A DNA stretch of 9,848 bases, taken from contig CAJTUQ010000019.1 of the NCBI GenBank assembly GCA_910579335.1, positions 23,634 to 33,481 of the forward strand. Direction: 5' to 3'. The position numbers and the translations under genes are program-made. Shown piece by piece: positions 1-6,805 of the stretch (position 1 is the first letter of the stretch; every line of letters begins with the position of its first letter). The DNA comes from an uncultured Dorea sp. (GTDB lineage Bacteria; Bacillota; Clostridia; Lachnospirales; Lachnospiraceae). The notes under the pieces are model-generated. The model saw nothing but the letters and a program-made list of their open reading frames with translations, was not told the DNA's origin and did no database searches.

Positions 1-85
1 TTCCGCTGCAGATGTCTGGTTCTTTTATGACGAGAGGACAGGCGTTAAGGACGCCGTCGGCTCTTTTAATATTTCTCAGTCTCAT
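1..85 (-). CDS. trmB: tRNA (guanine-N7-)-methyltransferase, N-terminal fragment
   Basis: This is the 5' end of a minus-strand gene cut by the window edge. The ATG is the complement of 83-85 and 28 codons are visible. The protein begins MRLRNIKRADG and continues with a CPLVIKEP stretch. This matches the way clostridial TrmB proteins start (an MRLRN opening, then a short acidic segment before a conserved KGKW region that would lie outside the window). TrmB transfers a methyl group from S-adenosylmethionine to N7 of G46 in the tRNA variable loop, in the cytoplasm. The gene is transcribed away from the ATPase operon and has its own promoter at 130-158. The ribosome binding site is weak (AGAGAG, complement of about 93-98). 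The identification rests on the short N-terminus only; the SAM-binding motifs are not in view, so another protein with a similar start cannot be excluded. Confidence 0.7.
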   Translation of the reverse strand, partial: MRLRNIKRADGVLNACPLVIKEPDICSG

Positions 86-129
86 AACAAGGCTCTCTTT
101 CTATCATTAATTTCTATATTTTTGGTACA

Positions 130-158
130 AGTTTAGCGTGTTTGGGAGAAGAAGTCAA
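130..158 (-). promoter_or_regulatory. Promoter of the minus-strand trmB-like gene
   Basis: Read on the minus strand there is TTGACT (complement of 153-158), a 17-base spacer, and TAAACT (complement of 130-135). Each hexamer is a close fit to the vegetative sigma-A consensus and the spacing is ideal. Transcription would start near 123, giving a leader of about 38 bases before the ATG at 85. This supports divergent, independent expression of the trmB-like gene and the ATPase operon. Confidence 0.7.
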
Positions 159-241
159 ACCACTTTTCACAAATTCCGCAAACATTCGTCTATGATTGAA
201 AGCCGAATATAAGAAAGCGTAAAACTGCACAAAAAAAATAA

Positions 242-258
242 AAAATTTATTAAATTTT
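242..258. repeat. AT-only perfect inverted repeat upstream of the ATPase operon
   Basis: AAAATTTA at 242-249 and TAAATTTT at 251-258 are exact inverted copies around one base. The repeat lies in a run of A-tracts (about 230-258) immediately upstream of the proposed operon promoter. It could be an operator, or a curved or UP-like element helping RNA polymerase; it could also be chance in DNA this AT-rich. The rest of the divergent intergenic region (86-340) shows no gene and no recognisable riboswitch. Confidence 0.35.
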
Positions 259-261
259 ACT

Positions 262-290
262 ATGGAAATTTGCAAAAAAAGGTGTATTAT
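262..290 (+). promoter_or_regulatory. Putative promoter of the V-type ATPase operon
   Basis: TATTAT at 285-290 is a five-of-six match to the -10 consensus and lies about 50 bases before the first start codon, which would put the transcription start near 297. The best-spaced -35 region (about 262-267) is poor, and a TTGCAA at 270-275 is too close to pair with this -10. The promoter may therefore be weak, depend on the A-tract region upstream, or need an activator. The position is inferred, not certain. Confidence 0.4.
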
Positions 291-340
291 TGATAGCGTA
301 GGTTTTACTATTTCTAACAGAAGGTGGATGGGGGTGTCAT

Positions 341-652
341 ATGGATTCGATTATAAAAAGACTCGCGGAGATTGAAGAAACAGCAGAGGCAATCGTTGAC
401 AATGCCGAGAAGCAGAAATTCGAGGAAGAGAAGAAGATTCAGGCAAAGCGCGATGAATTTGACCGGAAGCTGAATGAGGAAGTGAATAAGCAGATTGAAA
501 CCATCCGGGCGGAGGGCAGTAAGAAGATGGAGCAGGTGCTTGACGAGGAGCGTCAAAAGCACAGGGATACGATTGATAATCTGGAAGCAGAATTTGCACA
601 GCACCACACAGAATATGCAAAAGAAATATTAAAGCAGATATTAGAGGTGTAG
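341..652 (+). CDS. ntpF: V-type ATPase peripheral-stalk subunit G/H-like (NtpF-like)
   Basis: This 103-residue, highly charged protein is almost entirely predicted coiled coil. Heptad-like Glu/Lys-rich sequence runs from about residue 3 to 98, with no membrane segment. That size and composition, and its place as first gene of the operon, fit the G subunit of the bacterial V-ATPase peripheral stalk (NtpF in Enterococcus hirae, called H or G elsewhere). It pairs with subunit E and links the A3B3 head to membrane subunit I, so that the head does not turn with the rotor. The start follows a G-rich ribosome binding site (GGGGGTG at about 330-336). The stop is four bases before the next gene, so the two are surely co-transcribed. 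Coiled coils match each other easily, so the assignment leans on context; naming differs between species. Confidence 0.85.
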   Translation: MDSIIKRLAEIEETAEAIVDNAEKQKFEEEKKIQAKRDEFDRKLNEEVNKQIETIRAEGSKKMEQVLDEERQKHRDTIDNLEAEFAQHHTEYAKEILKQILEV

Positions 653-656
653 GCTT

Positions 657-1703
657 ATGGGGAATCTAAGGACGTACAGCGGTATTACTACGAAGGTACG
701 GGCCATGCAGGCAAAGCTTCTGACGGCTGCGGATTTTGAGAGCATTGCGAATCTTAAGACTGTGCCGGAAGTAATTGAGTATCTGAAGGAGAAACCGGCG
801 TACACAAAATATATTAACCGGATGGACACATCCCTTTACCACAGAGGCAATGTGGAAAAGGTGCTGTCACAGTCATTTTACGATGATTATACCAGGATTT
901 TCCGGTTTGCAGGCATGGAGCAGAAAAAGTTTTTAAAAACATACTGGAAAAGATATGAGATTGATTTGATAAACTACTGTCTCAGGATTGTGTTTAACCA
1001 CTACGATGTTCCGTTCGATATTGATTATAAAAAAGAAATTTTTGACAAATATTCCCAATTGTCTGTCAGCAAGCTTGTGCTGTCAAAGAATATTGAAGAA
1101 CTGATAGATAATTTGAAAGGCACGGAATATTATTCGCCGCTGCAGACCTTGCGGGAATCGGGTGCGGCAACGCTATTTGATTACGATTTAACTTTGGAGC
1201 TTTACTACTTTTCCATGATGTGGAAGGAAGAAAAGCGCCTTCTCAAGGGAAAGGAGAGGGAGCTTTTTATCAGGGATTACGGTATCCGAATCGACCTTAC
1301 GAACCTTCAGTGGATTTACCGGGCAAAGAAGTATTACAATATGCTGCCGCCGGATATCTATGCAATGATGATACCGATTCAGTACCGGTTCAGCAAGGAG
1401 GAGTTTAAGGCGCTGGTTGAGGCTCCGACTGTCGAGGAGTTCATAAAGCAGGTAGGCTTAACGAAATACGGGAAAAAGATTACATTTGATGGAGGACGTA
1501 TGCTGGAACGCCAGTGCAGGGATATCCTTAAGGCGGCCTATCTGTCGGACCGGAGGCATAATCCGTATTCGGTTGCCACCATCAATGCATATTTGTTCTT
1601 AAAAGAAGGAGAAATCCGGAAAATAATAAGTGCGCTTGAATGTATTCGCTACGGCTTATCTTCAAGAGATATATCAGGATACTTAGGAGGTGTGACGCAA
1701 TGA
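657..1703 (+). CDS. ntpC: V-type ATPase subunit C (d subunit, rotor-ring connector)
   Basis: This 348-residue soluble protein belongs to the V-ATPase C/AC39 (subunit d) family and is of normal length. The N-terminus carries the family pattern of a VRAMQAKLL segment at about residues 14-22 followed by alternating charged helices and aromatic-rich stretches, as expected for three similar helical bundles. Subunit C/d sits on the cytoplasmic face of the membrane ring, like a funnel, and couples the central shaft (D and F) to the ring of K subunits. The ribosome binding site GAGGTG (644-649) lies inside the end of the preceding gene. The stop codon overlaps the start of ntpI in an ATGA arrangement, which suggests translational coupling. 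Here the gene lies before ntpI, whereas in Enterococcus it lies after ntpE. Confidence 0.93.
   Translation: MGNLRTYSGITTKVRAMQAKLLTAADFESIANLKTVPEVIEYLKEKPAYTKYINRMDTSLYHRGNVEKVLSQSFYDDYTRIFRFAGMEQKKFLKTYWKRYEIDLINYCLRIVFNHYDVPFDIDYKKEIFDKYSQLSVSKLVLSKNIEELIDNLKGTEYYSPLQTLRESGAATLFDYDLTLELYYFSMMWKEEKRLLKGKERELFIRDYGIRIDLTNLQWIYRAKKYYNMLPPDIYAMMIPIQYRFSKEEFKALVEAPTVEEFIKQVGLTKYGKKITFDGGRMLERQCRDILKAAYLSDRRHNPYSVATINAYLFLKEGEIRKIISALECIRYGLSSRDISGYLGGVTQ
1685..1692 (+). promoter_or_regulatory. Ribosome binding site fixing the ntpI start
   Basis: AGGAGGTG stands seven bases before the ATG at 1700. The frame is open further upstream to an ATG at 1640, but that start has no such site and would add residues encoded inside ntpC, so 1700 is preferred. 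Confidence 0.85.
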
Positions 1704-3634
1704 TTGTGAAGATGAAGTTTCTAAGCATCAGCGGTCCCAGGACAGACATTGACCGTGTATGTGACGTGTATTTATCCAAGTACGCAATGCAGCTTGAAAA
1801 CGCAATTACAGAGCTTCGTACAACAGACAATCTTCTTCCGTTCGTCGAGGTAAATCCATATAAAGAGCCGCTGGCAAGAACGGAGCAGTTCGTATCGCTT
1901 TTGGAAGGAGGGAGCAGTGAGGTAGACCGCACGCTCTCGACGGACGATATGCTCTCGCTTGTCCGCGACATCAATAGCAGCTACGTGGATTTACAGGAGA
2001 GGAAAGAACTGTTAAAAAAGAAAAAGGATTTGCTGACAGAGAAGTTCAGCATCCTGGAGCCTTTTGGATCCATGAAGCTGGAGCTGCAGAAGGTTCTCCA
2101 TTACAAGTATATGCAGGTGCGTTTCGGAAGGATGGCGGTAGACTACTACCAGAGACTGGGAAAATATCTGTATGACGATTTGGATGCTGTCTTTATCGAG
2201 GCGGCGCAGAATGAGAATTACGTGTACGGCTGTTATTTTGCGGCGAATGCGGATGTAGGAAAGGCGGACGCAATCTTCCGTTCCCTGCATTTTGAGCGGA
2301 TTCGCATTCCGATGGAATATATCGGTACACCAGAGGAGGCGTGTACGAACCTCCAGAATGATATCAAAGAGACGACAAGAAAGATTGATGAGGTTAAAGC
2401 CGAGATAAAGAAGCTGGTAACGAGCCATGCACCGCAGCTTCTGGGGACGCAGAAACGCCTGCAGGAGCTCTCCAATAACTTTGACGTCCGCAGGTCCGCC
2501 GCCAGAATCAGCGGCGACGAACAGGAAGACAACTATATTCTCTGCGGCTGGATGAGTGAAGAAAACGTCGAAAAGCTTTTGAAGGAGACGAAAAGTGACG
2601 GCCGGGTGTTTGTTATGGTGGAGGAAGACAGAGAGAAGTTCTTTGGAGAGCCTCCCACAGAGCTTAAAAACCCAAAACTGTTCAAACCATTTGAGATGTT
2701 TATCCGGATGTACGGGCTTCCTTCCCACAATGAGATGGATCCGACAGTTTTTGTAGCGCTGACTTACACATTTATTTTCGGGGCGATGTTCGGCGACGTG
2801 GGGCAGGGGTTGTGTCTGTTCGTGGGCGGCGGCCTTTTGTACCTTGTTAAAAAGATAAACCTTGCCGGAATTATATCAATTGCCGGGTTGTTTTCCACGT
2901 TTTTTGGATTTATGTTCGGAAGCATCTTCGGATTTGAAGAGGTTATAGAGGCCCGGTGGCTCAGGCCGACGCAGGCGATGACGGAGCTGCCGTTTATCGG
3001 GCAGCTCAATACGGTGTTTGTAATAGCAATCGCATTTGGCATGGGCTTAAATATACTGGTAATGATTTTCCAGATTATCAATGCGGCGCGGGCGCATGAT
3101 ACCGGAAATATATGGTTTTCCCACAATGGTGTCGCAGGACTTGTGTTTTACGGATTCTTGATTGCTACGGTCGTATTGTTTATGACAGGGCATAAGACTC
3201 CGGGGAATATTATGATGGCGCTGTTTCTTGGGGTGCCGGTACTTCTGTTTTTGTTTAAGGAGCCTCTTACGAATCTCGTCGAGAGGAGGCACAAAAAGAT
3301 GGAAGAGAGCAAGGGTATGTTTTTGATACAGGGCTTTTTTGAACTGTTTGAGACTATGCTGAGTTATTTTTCCAATACTATTTCTTATGTCCGTATCGGG
3401 GCATTCGCTGTCAGCCATGCGGCGATGATGGAAGTCGTGCTGATGCTGTCGGGGGTAACCGCAGGGCATACGAATTGGGCCGGAGTTGTTATCGGTAATA
3501 TTATTGTATGTGCCCTCGAAGGGCTTGTTGTAGGGATACAGGTGTTAAGGCTTGAGTATTATGAACTGTTCAGTCGTTTTTACAGCGGATCCGGACGGGA
3601 GTTCAAGCCGTTTAACAGCCAGGGAAAAGAGTAA
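1700..3634 (+). CDS. ntpI: V-type ATPase subunit I (a subunit, membrane stator)
   Basis: This 644-residue protein has a cytoplasmic N-terminal half, with coiled coils at about 88-120 and 213-262, and a membrane half from about 348 with seven to eight hydrophobic helices. It forms the ion half-channels against the K ring, while its N-terminal arm holds the peripheral stalks. Two family hallmarks are visible. MFGDVGQG lies at residues 363-370. SYVRIGAF contains Arg565, at the place of the essential arginine (Arg735 of yeast Vph1) that meets the ring carboxylate as it turns. The C-terminal helix ends in the usual LRLEYYELFSRFY-type segment. Length is normal for bacterial NtpI. The start overlaps the ntpC stop. 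A 45-base gap follows before ntpK, the first looser junction in the operon, which may allow separate translation of the abundant K subunit. Confidence 0.96.
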   Translation: MIVKMKFLSISGPRTDIDRVCDVYLSKYAMQLENAITELRTTDNLLPFVEVNPYKEPLARTEQFVSLLEGGSSEVDRTLSTDDMLSLVRDINSSYVDLQERKELLKKKKDLLTEKFSILEPFGSMKLELQKVLHYKYMQVRFGRMAVDYYQRLGKYLYDDLDAVFIEAAQNENYVYGCYFAANADVGKADAIFRSLHFERIRIPMEYIGTPEEACTNLQNDIKETTRKIDEVKAEIKKLVTSHAPQLLGTQKRLQELSNNFDVRRSAARISGDEQEDNYILCGWMSEENVEKLLKETKSDGRVFVMVEEDREKFFGEPPTELKNPKLFKPFEMFIRMYGLPSHNEMDPTVFVALTYTFIFGAMFGDVGQGLCLFVGGGLLYLVKKINLAGIISIAGLFSTFFGFMFGSIFGFEEVIEARWLRPTQAMTELPFIGQLNTVFVIAIAFGMGLNILVMIFQIINAARAHDTGNIWFSHNGVAGLVFYGFLIATVVLFMTGHKTPGNIMMALFLGVPVLLFLFKEPLTNLVERRHKKMEESKGMFLIQGFFELFETMLSYFSNTISYVRIGAFAVSHAAMMEVVLMLSGVTAGHTNWAGVVIGNIIVCALEGLVVGIQVLRLEYYELFSRFYSGSGREFKPFNSQGKE

Positions 3635-3679
3635 AATATAAAAAGGACGTAGTAGTCAAATATAAGGAGGATTCACAAC

Positions 3680-4111
3680 ATGACACTGACAGTAAAATTA
3701 TTATTAATTGCAGCTTTAATACTTAGCATTATCATTCCGTTCGGCTATTTCCTGATTGGGGAGAAAAACAAAAAACGGTACAAGATGACACTGGCAACGA
3801 ATGTCTTTTTCTTCTTCGGAGCGCTTCTTGTCGGAGGTATTATGCTGTTTTCAGGTGTTCCGGTACAGGCGGCGGAGGGCGCGGCGGCAGCGTCTAATGC
3901 AACCGGCTTCGGATATCTGGCGGCGGCTCTTTCTACCGGACTTTCCTGCGTGGGCGGCGGTATCGCCGTGGCAAGTGCGGCAAGTGCGGCGCTTGGCGCA
4001 ATCAGCGAGGATCCAAGCGCGCTTGGTAAATCCTTGATCTTTGTAGGTCTTGCCGAAGGTGTGTGTCTGTATGGGCTTATTATTTCTTTTATGATTATAG
4101 GTAGGTTGTAG
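3680..4111 (+). CDS. ntpK: V-type ATPase subunit K (c subunit, ion-carrying ring)
   Basis: This 143-residue membrane protein has four hydrophobic helices (about 5-26, 38-60, 76-107 and 116-141). The second pair is a clear c-subunit hairpin: a small-residue helix with GGGIAVASAASAALGAI, a polar cytoplasmic loop SEDPSALGK, and a last helix with Glu126 in VGLAEGVCLYG, the carboxylate that carries the transported ion. The first pair has no carboxylate and no glycine motif, so it does not look like a copy of the second. By alignment by eye with E. hirae NtpK, the Na+ ligand Gln110 is Val97, and the residues after Glu126 are Gly and Val in place of Ser/Thr ligands; this suggests H+ coupling. PVQA before AEG (residues 61-66) resembles a signal-peptidase site. 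The ribosome binding site is strong (AAGGAGGA, 3664-3671), fitting the many copies needed per ring. Confidence 0.93.
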   Translation: MTLTVKLLLIAALILSIIIPFGYFLIGEKNKKRYKMTLATNVFFFFGALLVGGIMLFSGVPVQAAEGAAAASNATGFGYLAAALSTGLSCVGGGIAVASAASAALGAISEDPSALGKSLIFVGLAEGVCLYGLIISFMIIGRL

Positions 4112-4112
4112 A

Positions 4113-4421
4113 ATGAAAATGTATCTGATTAGTGATAATGTCGATACGCTTACCGGTATGCGCCTGGCGGGGGTTGACGGCGTAGTGGTCCATGAGAGGG
4201 AAGAGCTTAGAAAAGAGCTTGAGGAAGCGATGGACGATAAAAGCATCGGAATTATTCTTCTGACGGAAAAATTCGGAAGGGAGTTCCCGGATCTATTAGA
4301 CGAAATCAAGCTGGAGCGGTCGTTCCCGCTCTTGATAGAGATTCCCGACAGACACGGTACCGGCCGTAAGAAAGATTTTATCACATCTTATGTAAATGAA
4401 GCTATCGGATTAAAACTGTAA
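4113..4421 (+). CDS. ntpG: V-type ATPase subunit F (central shaft; NtpG)
   Basis: This 102-residue soluble protein matches the small F subunit of V/A-type ATPases (NtpG in E. hirae). It opens with a short beta strand (MKMYLISD) followed by a glycine-containing loop, and carries the family core GIILLTEKFG at about residues 46-55, where most relatives have a GIILITE-type strand. A further strand, PLLIEIPDR (about 71-79), and a C-terminal helix (88-102) follow. This alternating fold resembles a response-regulator domain. Subunit F binds subunit D to form the rotating shaft inside the A3B3 head. The start lies one base after the ntpK stop and uses TAGGTAGG (4098-4105), inside ntpK, as a ribosome binding site. 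Length is typical and nothing is missing. Confidence 0.94.
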   Translation: MKMYLISDNVDTLTGMRLAGVDGVVVHEREELRKELEEAMDDKSIGIILLTEKFGREFPDLLDEIKLERSFPLLIEIPDRHGTGRKKDFITSYVNEAIGLKL

Positions 4422-4423
4422 AA

Positions 4424-4431
4424 AGAGGGTG
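4424..4431 (+). promoter_or_regulatory. Ribosome binding site fixing the ntpE start
   Basis: AGAGGGTG lies six bases before the ATG at 4438. A GTG at 4429 is in the same frame but falls within this site, so it cannot be served by it; 4438 is the better start. Confidence 0.7.
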
Positions 4432-4437
4432 ACACGC

Positions 4438-5025
4438 ATGACTATAGAAGAAAAAATTGCGCGTCTGCAGTCGTCTGCCATGACAGAAGCCAGGGCGCAG
4501 GGCAATGCGATTATCTGGCAGCATAAAAAGGCTTTGATGACCATCTATGAGCAGCATGTAGAGGAAGCCAAAAGACAGGCAGAGATCAGGATTAAAGCGG
4601 AGCAGACGAACATCAGACACCAGCTCAATATGTCCGCGTCTAAAGCGCAGCTTGATATGAAGCAGGAATACGGAAAGACGCAGAAAAGACTGAAAAAGCA
4701 ATTATTCCGCGAAGTAGAACAGATACTTCAGGATTATATGAAGACAGAGGAGTATAAGCGCCTGCTGGTAAAATATATTGAGAATGCTGCAAAGTTTGCG
4801 AACGGCGCTGCCATGACAATATACATTAACCCGACGGATGCGGATATAAAAGAATATTTGGAGGAGCATACAGGGGTTGCCGTTACGGTAAGCAAGGAAG
4901 ACTTTATCGGCGGTATCCGCACAGTAGTCCATGAGAGAAATATTCTGATTGACCATGCCTTTAAGGGAGCCATCGAACGGGAATACAATAAGTTTGTTTT
5001 CGGAGGAGGTGCGGGAATTGGATAG
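4438..5025 (+). CDS. ntpE: V-type ATPase subunit E (peripheral stalk)
   Basis: This 195-residue protein has the two-part build of subunit E. A long charged helix (about residues 3-100, rich in Lys, Glu, Gln and Ala) pairs with the G/H-like subunit as a right-handed stalk. A C-terminal mixed domain (about 105-195) contains the conserved stretch FIGGIRTVVHERNILIDHAF, which binds the top of the A3B3 head. It acts at the cytoplasmic periphery as part of the stator. Length is normal. The end of the gene overlaps the ntpA start by eight bases, so translation of A is probably coupled to E. No unusual residues are seen. Confidence 0.94.
   Translation: MTIEEKIARLQSSAMTEARAQGNAIIWQHKKALMTIYEQHVEEAKRQAEIRIKAEQTNIRHQLNMSASKAQLDMKQEYGKTQKRLKKQLFREVEQILQDYMKTEEYKRLLVKYIENAAKFANGAAMTIYINPTDADIKEYLEEHTGVAVTVSKEDFIGGIRTVVHERNILIDHAFKGAIEREYNKFVFGGGAGIG
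5002..5011 (+). promoter_or_regulatory. Strong ribosome binding site serving a TTG start of ntpA
   Basis: GGAGGAGGTG, inside the end of ntpE, is six bases before TTG at 5018. No ATG in the ntpA frame lies close downstream before conserved sequence, and the in-frame GTG at 5009 is part of the site itself. TTG at 5018 is therefore the most likely start. Confidence 0.75.
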
Positions 5026-6790
5026 CAGGAAAATTGAAGAGATTTACGGCATTAACGGTCCTGTCATCTATCTGAAGGGAAAAACCGGATTTAAGATGTC
5101 CGAGATGGTTCATGTAGGAAAGGAAAAGCTTGTGGGAGAGGTTATCTCTCTTGATAAGAATGTAACGACGATACAGGTTTATGAGGAGACTTCAGGGCTT
5201 AGACCGGGTGAGGAGGTCGAGGCGACCGGAGATGCGGTATCGGTTACGCTGGCTCCTGGAATACTGAATAATATTTTTGATGGAATCGAGCGGCCTTTGG
5301 AGAAAATAGGCGAAAGCGGCGGGGCGTTTATCACGCGGGGCGTCAGTGTGGATTCGCTGGATACAAGCAAGCTTTGGGATACTCATATGACCGTGTCCGA
5401 AGGGGAATTTTTACACGGCGGGACAATATTTGCCGAGGTGCCTGAGACGAGGGCGATTGTCCACAAATGTATGATTCCTCCATTGATAGAGGGAACTGTC
5501 GTTGAAGTGAAGCCTGACGGACAGTATACGATTCATGATACGCTGCTTGTATTGGAGCTTCCGGACGGAACAAGAAAAGAAATAACGATGACCCAGCACT
5601 GGCCTATCCGCGTGCCGAGACCTGTGCATAAGAGATATCCGGCAAGTATTCCGCTTGTGACCGGGCAGCGTATACTGGATACGATGTTCCCGATTGCCAA
5701 GGGCGGCACGGCTGCGATTCCGGGAGGTTTCGGCACCGGAAAAACGATGACCCAGCACCAGATTGCAAAATGGTCGGATGCAGATATAATTGTCTATATC
5801 GGATGTGGAGAGCGCGGCAATGAGATGACGCAGGTTCTTGAAGAGTTCGGGGAGCTGGTTGACCCGAAGTCGGGGAATCCTTTGATGGACAGGACGACGC
5901 TGATTGCGAATACGTCCAATATGCCGGTAGCAGCCCGTGAAGCGTCCATCTATACCGGACTTACGCTGGCGGAGTATTACAGGGATATGGGATATGACGT
6001 GGCGATTATGGCGGATTCCACATCCAGATGGGCGGAGGCGCTGCGAGAGCTTTCCGGACGTCTGGAGGAGATGCCGGCGGAAGAAGGATTTCCTGCATAT
6101 CTGGCATCGCGGCTGTCGGCGTTCTATGAGCGTGCGGGAATGATGCAGACGTTAAACGGAGAGACCGGTTCCGTGTCGATTATTGGAGCAGTATCGCCTC
6201 AGGGCGGCGACTTTTCCGAGCCCGTGACGCAGAATACGAAGCGGTTTGTCCGGTGTTTCTGGGGGCTTGATAAATCTCTGGCGTATGCAAGGCATTTTCC
6301 GGCCATCCATTGGCTGACGAGCTACAGCGAGTACCTGAACGATTTGAGCGGATGGTATTCGGATCATGTATCGCCGAAGTTTTTAGATTACAGGAACCGC
6401 ATCATGTCCATCCTAAGCCAGGAGAACAGCCTGATGGAAATCGTTAAGCTGATTGGCGCGGATGTGCTTCCGGACGACCAGAAGCTGACCCTTGAGATTG
6501 CGAAAGTAATCCGTCTCGGCTTTTTACAGCAGAATGCTTTCCACAAGGATGATACTTGCGTATCTATGGAGAAGCAGTTTAAGATGATGGATGTCATCCT
6601 ATATCTGTTTAAGACCTGCCGGAAACTGATTGCTATGGGGATGCCGATGTCGATATTAAAGTCAGAGGGCATTTTTGAGAAAGTCATTGCGATTAAGTAT
6701 GACGTTCCCAACGACAACCTGCAGTTGCTGGATATGTATAAGCTGGATATTGATGCATATTATAATAAGATTATTGAGAAGAATGCGTAA
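5018..6790 (+). CDS. ntpA: V-type ATPase catalytic subunit A
   Basis: This 590-residue protein is the nucleotide-hydrolysing subunit, present three times in the head. An N-terminal beta-barrel domain (1-70) is followed by the non-homologous insert typical of A subunits (about 110-190). Next comes the nucleotide-binding domain with Walker A GGFGTGKT (236-243; Lys242 and Thr243 bind phosphate and Mg2+), the GCGERGNE segment with catalytic Glu265 and Arg266, and the Walker B region with MADSTSRWAEALRE after a hydrophobic strand. The helical C-terminal domain ends at residue 590. These features distinguish A from B and from F-type beta, which lacks the long insert. Translation probably begins at TTG (5018) within the end of ntpE. 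Length is normal and all catalytic residues are present, so the enzyme should be active, as ATP-driven pump or ATP synthase depending on conditions. Confidence 0.97.
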   Translation: MDSRKIEEIYGINGPVIYLKGKTGFKMSEMVHVGKEKLVGEVISLDKNVTTIQVYEETSGLRPGEEVEATGDAVSVTLAPGILNNIFDGIERPLEKIGESGGAFITRGVSVDSLDTSKLWDTHMTVSEGEFLHGGTIFAEVPETRAIVHKCMIPPLIEGTVVEVKPDGQYTIHDTLLVLELPDGTRKEITMTQHWPIRVPRPVHKRYPASIPLVTGQRILDTMFPIAKGGTAAIPGGFGTGKTMTQHQIAKWSDADIIVYIGCGERGNEMTQVLEEFGELVDPKSGNPLMDRTTLIANTSNMPVAAREASIYTGLTLAEYYRDMGYDVAIMADSTSRWAEALRELSGRLEEMPAEEGFPAYLASRLSAFYERAGMMQTLNGETGSVSIIGAVSPQGGDFSEPVTQNTKRFVRCFWGLDKSLAYARHFPAIHWLTSYSEYLNDLSGWYSDHVSPKFLDYRNRIMSILSQENSLMEIVKLIGADVLPDDQKLTLEIAKVIRLGFLQQNAFHKDDTCVSMEKQFKMMDVILYLFKTCRKLIAMGMPMSILKSEGIFEKVIAIKYDVPNDNLQLLDMYKLDIDAYYNKIIEKNA

Positions 6791-6805
6791 AGGAGGAGTG
6801 TTAAT

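Noticed and set aside
270..275. TTGCAA as -35 of the ATPase operon promoter
   Set aside because: It is only nine bases from the good -10 at 285-290, and the hexamers at proper distance downstream are poor.
1640..1699. Upstream extension of ntpI to the ATG at 1640
   Set aside because: It lies entirely inside ntpC, has no ribosome binding site, and the family N-terminus begins at 1700 after AGGAGGTG.
2012..2728. Long minus-strand open frame opposite ntpI (238 codons)
   Set aside because: Antisense to a clearly conserved gene, Cys/Leu/Arg-rich with no recognisable domain; a shadow of ntpI codon use.
4949..5017. Upstream extension of ntpA to the ATG at 4949
   Set aside because: It overlaps conserved ntpE coding sequence and adds residues with no family counterpart; the strong site at 5002-5011 serves 5018.
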